Origin: Acidobacteriota bacterium
Lineage (GTDB): Bacteria > Acidobacteriota > Blastocatellia > Pyrinomonadales > Pyrinomonadaceae
Reading direction: 5' to 3'
Assembly (NCBI GenBank): GCA_029862725.1
Contig: JAOTWT010000170.1
Span: 1 to 6,623, forward strand
Length of the DNA: 6,623 nucleotides
Shown: in pieces, positions 4,635 to 6,623 of the stretch
How the letters are laid out: every line of letters starts with the position of its first letter
Numbering within the stretch: position 1 is the first letter of the stretch
Made by a program: the position numbers and the translations under genes
Notes under the pieces: model-generated
Seen by the model: the letters and a program-made list of their open reading frames with translations, nothing else
What the model was told of the DNA's origin: nothing
The model's database searches: none

Positions 4635-6623
4635 ATGAGATTTATCACAGCGTCGTTTTTGGCGTTAATGCTGACGTTGGCCGGAACCGCATTTGCCCAA
4701 ACGACAAACGTTGTTTCGTCGTCCACCCCTGACTCGGAAATCGAGGGCGTTGCGGAAGAAAAGGATGATCGAACATCCAAAAAGGGAGGACGAGTCGAGG
4801 TGCCTCCGGAGAAAGCCAGACCCATCGCCATTCCAAAAATCGACGAGTCGGATCCGATAGTTATCGATGGCAATCTGGATGAACCGGTCTGGGCTTCGGC
4901 TGCAAAATTCAAAGATTTCTACCAGACATCTCCCGGTGACAATATTGCACCATCCAAGCCTACGGAAGCATATATGGTCTGGGACGAAAAGCACCTCTAT
5001 ATCGCATTCAAATGCTGGGATGACAAGGACAAGATTCGGGCCACAGTCGCAAAACGCGACGGCGTTTTCGGGGAAGATAACGTACGGGTCTGGCTCGATA
5101 CCTACGATGACCGGCGACGTGCGTACATTCTCGGATGGAATCCGCTTGGAATTCAGGCCGACGGTATATTTATCGAAGGGCAGGGTCAGGATTTTTCGGT
5201 CGACATCGTCATGGAATCGAAAGGGGTTATCCAGGATTGGGGATGGTCAGTCGAGGTCAAGATCCCGTTCAAATCGCTGCGCTACGCCGCCGGCAAGGGC
5301 AAACACTGGGGATTCAACGCTGCACGAAACATCGAAAGGTTTAACGACGAAATTGACTCATGGATGCCCGATGATCGAAATGTATCGGGTTTCCTGATCA
5401 AACATGGACGGATAACAGGTTTTGACAGCATCAGCACAGAACGCACGATTGAGGTGATTCCGAGCGTCACCTTCAGCGAGACCGGCACGAGGGTCCCTGA
5501 TAATGCGGTTCCTGAAGGAAGATTTGTCAATCAGCCGATAAAGAGCGATTTTGGCGTCACCGTCAAGTATTCGCTGACGCCGAATATCACACTCGATGCT
5601 GCGGTAAATCCGGATTTTGCGGAGATCGAGGCCGACGCGCCGATCGTCGAAGCAAACAGGCGTTTTCCGGTTTTCTTTCCCGAAAAAAGGCCATTCTTTT
5701 TAGAAGGCTCAGATGTATTCAATTCTCCGTTGCGGGTGTTTAATTCCCGTTCGATAGTAGATCCGGATGTGGCCGCGAAGCTGACGGGAAAGATCGGTAA
5801 GAACTCATTCGGGTTTCTTGTCGCCTCGGACAACGCCCCGGGGAATTTCGCCGAGAACGATAGGAATGATCCGAATACGCGGCCGTTCATAGACGAGTAT
5901 CTCGATCAAAATGCGATGTTTGCAGTGTTGCGTTTGAAACGCGATTTTGGCAAAGAGAACAACATCGGCACGTTTTTTACGGCCCGCACATTCCCCGAAA
6001 ACCGGAACTTTGTCGGCGGGCTCGATGGGCGGATAAAAGTCGATCCTTCAACTGTATTCTCGTTTCAGGGGGTCCTGACCCATTCGCGCGGGTGCTTTTT
6101 CGAGAGTTCTTTCGATCCTGACGACGACCCCGCCCAGGCTATCCGGAACGGCGAGATCTGCGGTGGCGGAATCGTCAGCGGCATCCAGGAATTGGGTGAT
6201 CCCTACAGTTTCTACAGAAGCGGTAACGGCTTTGGCTACTTCGCCAACCTCGACCACACAAAGGATACCTTTGGATACGTTCTTGAATTTGGCGGCCGGA
6301 GCGCGGACTATCGGGCAAACTCCGGATTTACGCGTCGCACCGACAGCCATTACCTGTTCGGTGGGTTCCGGCGGAGTACCAAGTCCAAACCGAAGGCGAG
6401 CATTGTCCGGATGAACTTGTTTTCAGGTTTTAGCTACAGTTTCGATGGACAGGGACGGATACAGGACACGGAATACAACGGAAACGCAAACCTGAATTTT
6501 CAGAAAAACACTTTCATCAACTTTTTTTGGGGTATCGGTCACGGGCGAATTTACGAAGATGAGTTTGGGCTCACCAGGAATGACAATCGTGACGGGGCTT
6601 TTTTCGGGGAAGACCTGCGAAAG
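4635..6623 (+). CDS. Secreted CBM9-like / DUF5916 outer-membrane protein, C-terminus beyond the window
   Basis: 663 residues are visible, open at the right edge; relatives usually run 700-900. The signal peptide is clear (MRFITASFLALMLTLAGTAFA, likely cut before Gln22). Residues 22-72 form a polar, charged linker. A CBM9-like DOMON fold follows (about 74-240) with IDGNLDEPVW (77-86), HLYIAFKCWD, NVRVWLDTYDD (149-159), GWNPLGIQADG and WSVEVKIPFKSLRY. The DUF5916 signature comes next: NPDFAEIEADAP from 325 and FFPEKRPFFLEG at 347-358. The remainder alternates aromatic and polar residues with turns rich in Gly, Asn and Asp, as in an outer-membrane beta-barrel. The family's job is not established; carbohydrate or cell-surface binding is inferred from the CBM9-like part. 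ATG 4635 is preceded by GAGG at 4624-4627 (seven bases), supporting the start. It lies 120 bases after the DUF4097 gene with a likely terminator between, yet no convincing promoter of its own was found in the A+T-rich gap. Confidence 0.92.
   Translation, partial: MRFITASFLALMLTLAGTAFAQTTNVVSSSTPDSEIEGVAEEKDDRTSKKGGRVEVPPEKARPIAIPKIDESDPIVIDGNLDEPVWASAAKFKDFYQTSPGDNIAPSKPTEAYMVWDEKHLYIAFKCWDDKDKIRATVAKRDGVFGEDNVRVWLDTYDDRRRAYILGWNPLGIQADGIFIEGQGQDFSVDIVMESKGVIQDWGWSVEVKIPFKSLRYAAGKGKHWGFNAARNIERFNDEIDSWMPDDRNVSGFLIKHGRITGFDSISTERTIEVIPSVTFSETGTRVPDNAVPEGRFVNQPIKSDFGVTVKYSLTPNITLDAAVNPDFAEIEADAPIVEANRRFPVFFPEKRPFFLEGSDVFNSPLRVFNSRSIVDPDVAAKLTGKIGKNSFGFLVASDNAPGNFAENDRNDPNTRPFIDEYLDQNAMFAVLRLKRDFGKENNIGTFFTARTFPENRNFVGGLDGRIKVDPSTVFSFQGVLTHSRGCFFESSFDPDDDPAQAIRNGEICGGGIVSGIQELGDPYSFYRSGNGFGYFANLDHTKDTFGYVLEFGGRSADYRANSGFTRRTDSHYLFGGFRRSTKSKPKASIVRMNLFSGFSYSFDGQGRIQDTEYNGNANLNFQKNTFINFFWGIGHGRIYEDEFGLTRNDNRDGAFFGEDLRK

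Noticed and set aside
5531..5890. Open frame of 119 codons on the minus strand
   Set aside because: It is antisense to the DUF5916 signature region of the CBM9-like/DUF5916 gene.

Overview
The window reads as ordinary chromosomal DNA (roughly half G+C by eye) from a Gram-negative-type bacterium. Two exported proteins, one of them a predicted outer-membrane barrel protein with a CBM9-like front end, imply an outer membrane. The combination of a GT4 glycosyltransferase of the 'TD-x-FGNV' type, a PHP-domain protein, a VNG-repeat DUF4097 protein and a CBM9/DUF5916 protein resembles Acidobacteriota, perhaps the Blastocatellia/Pyrinomonadaceae side. This assignment is from protein style only and is moderate at best. 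No tRNA, rRNA, CRISPR array, insertion sequence or phage gene was seen.

Layout: two minus-strand genes lie on the left and two plus-strand genes on the right, diverging from a gene-free stretch at about 2341-2627. Left arm, in transcription order: a 414-residue PHP-domain metal-dependent hydrolase (1096-2340), then a GT4 glycosyltransferase (from 1029 to beyond the left edge, C-terminus missing). Between them is a 66-base gap holding an 8-bp hairpin followed by a T-rich stretch. The glycosyltransferase has no ATG in the right place and seems to start at TTG, with no Shine-Dalgarno sequence. The pair may act in one glycan or glycolipid pathway.

Right arm: a 628-residue exported DUF4097-type protein (2628-4514) is followed by a hairpin with a T-rich tail that is probably a terminator. 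Next comes a large secreted CBM9-like/DUF5916 protein (4635 to beyond the right edge, 663 residues visible).

The most unusual item is the DUF4097 protein. It has two beta-type halves sharing the same landmarks (Gly-Trp-Asp-Arg/Lys-x-Glu, then Val-Pro-Arg about 57-60 residues later). They are joined by an Asp-rich linker and an Ala/Glu-rich helical segment with an exact 29-residue period. The remaining observations concern expression signals: a sigma-54-like site, the SD-less TTG start and the intergenic hairpin. No complete new system (defence, toxin, mobile element) is evident.
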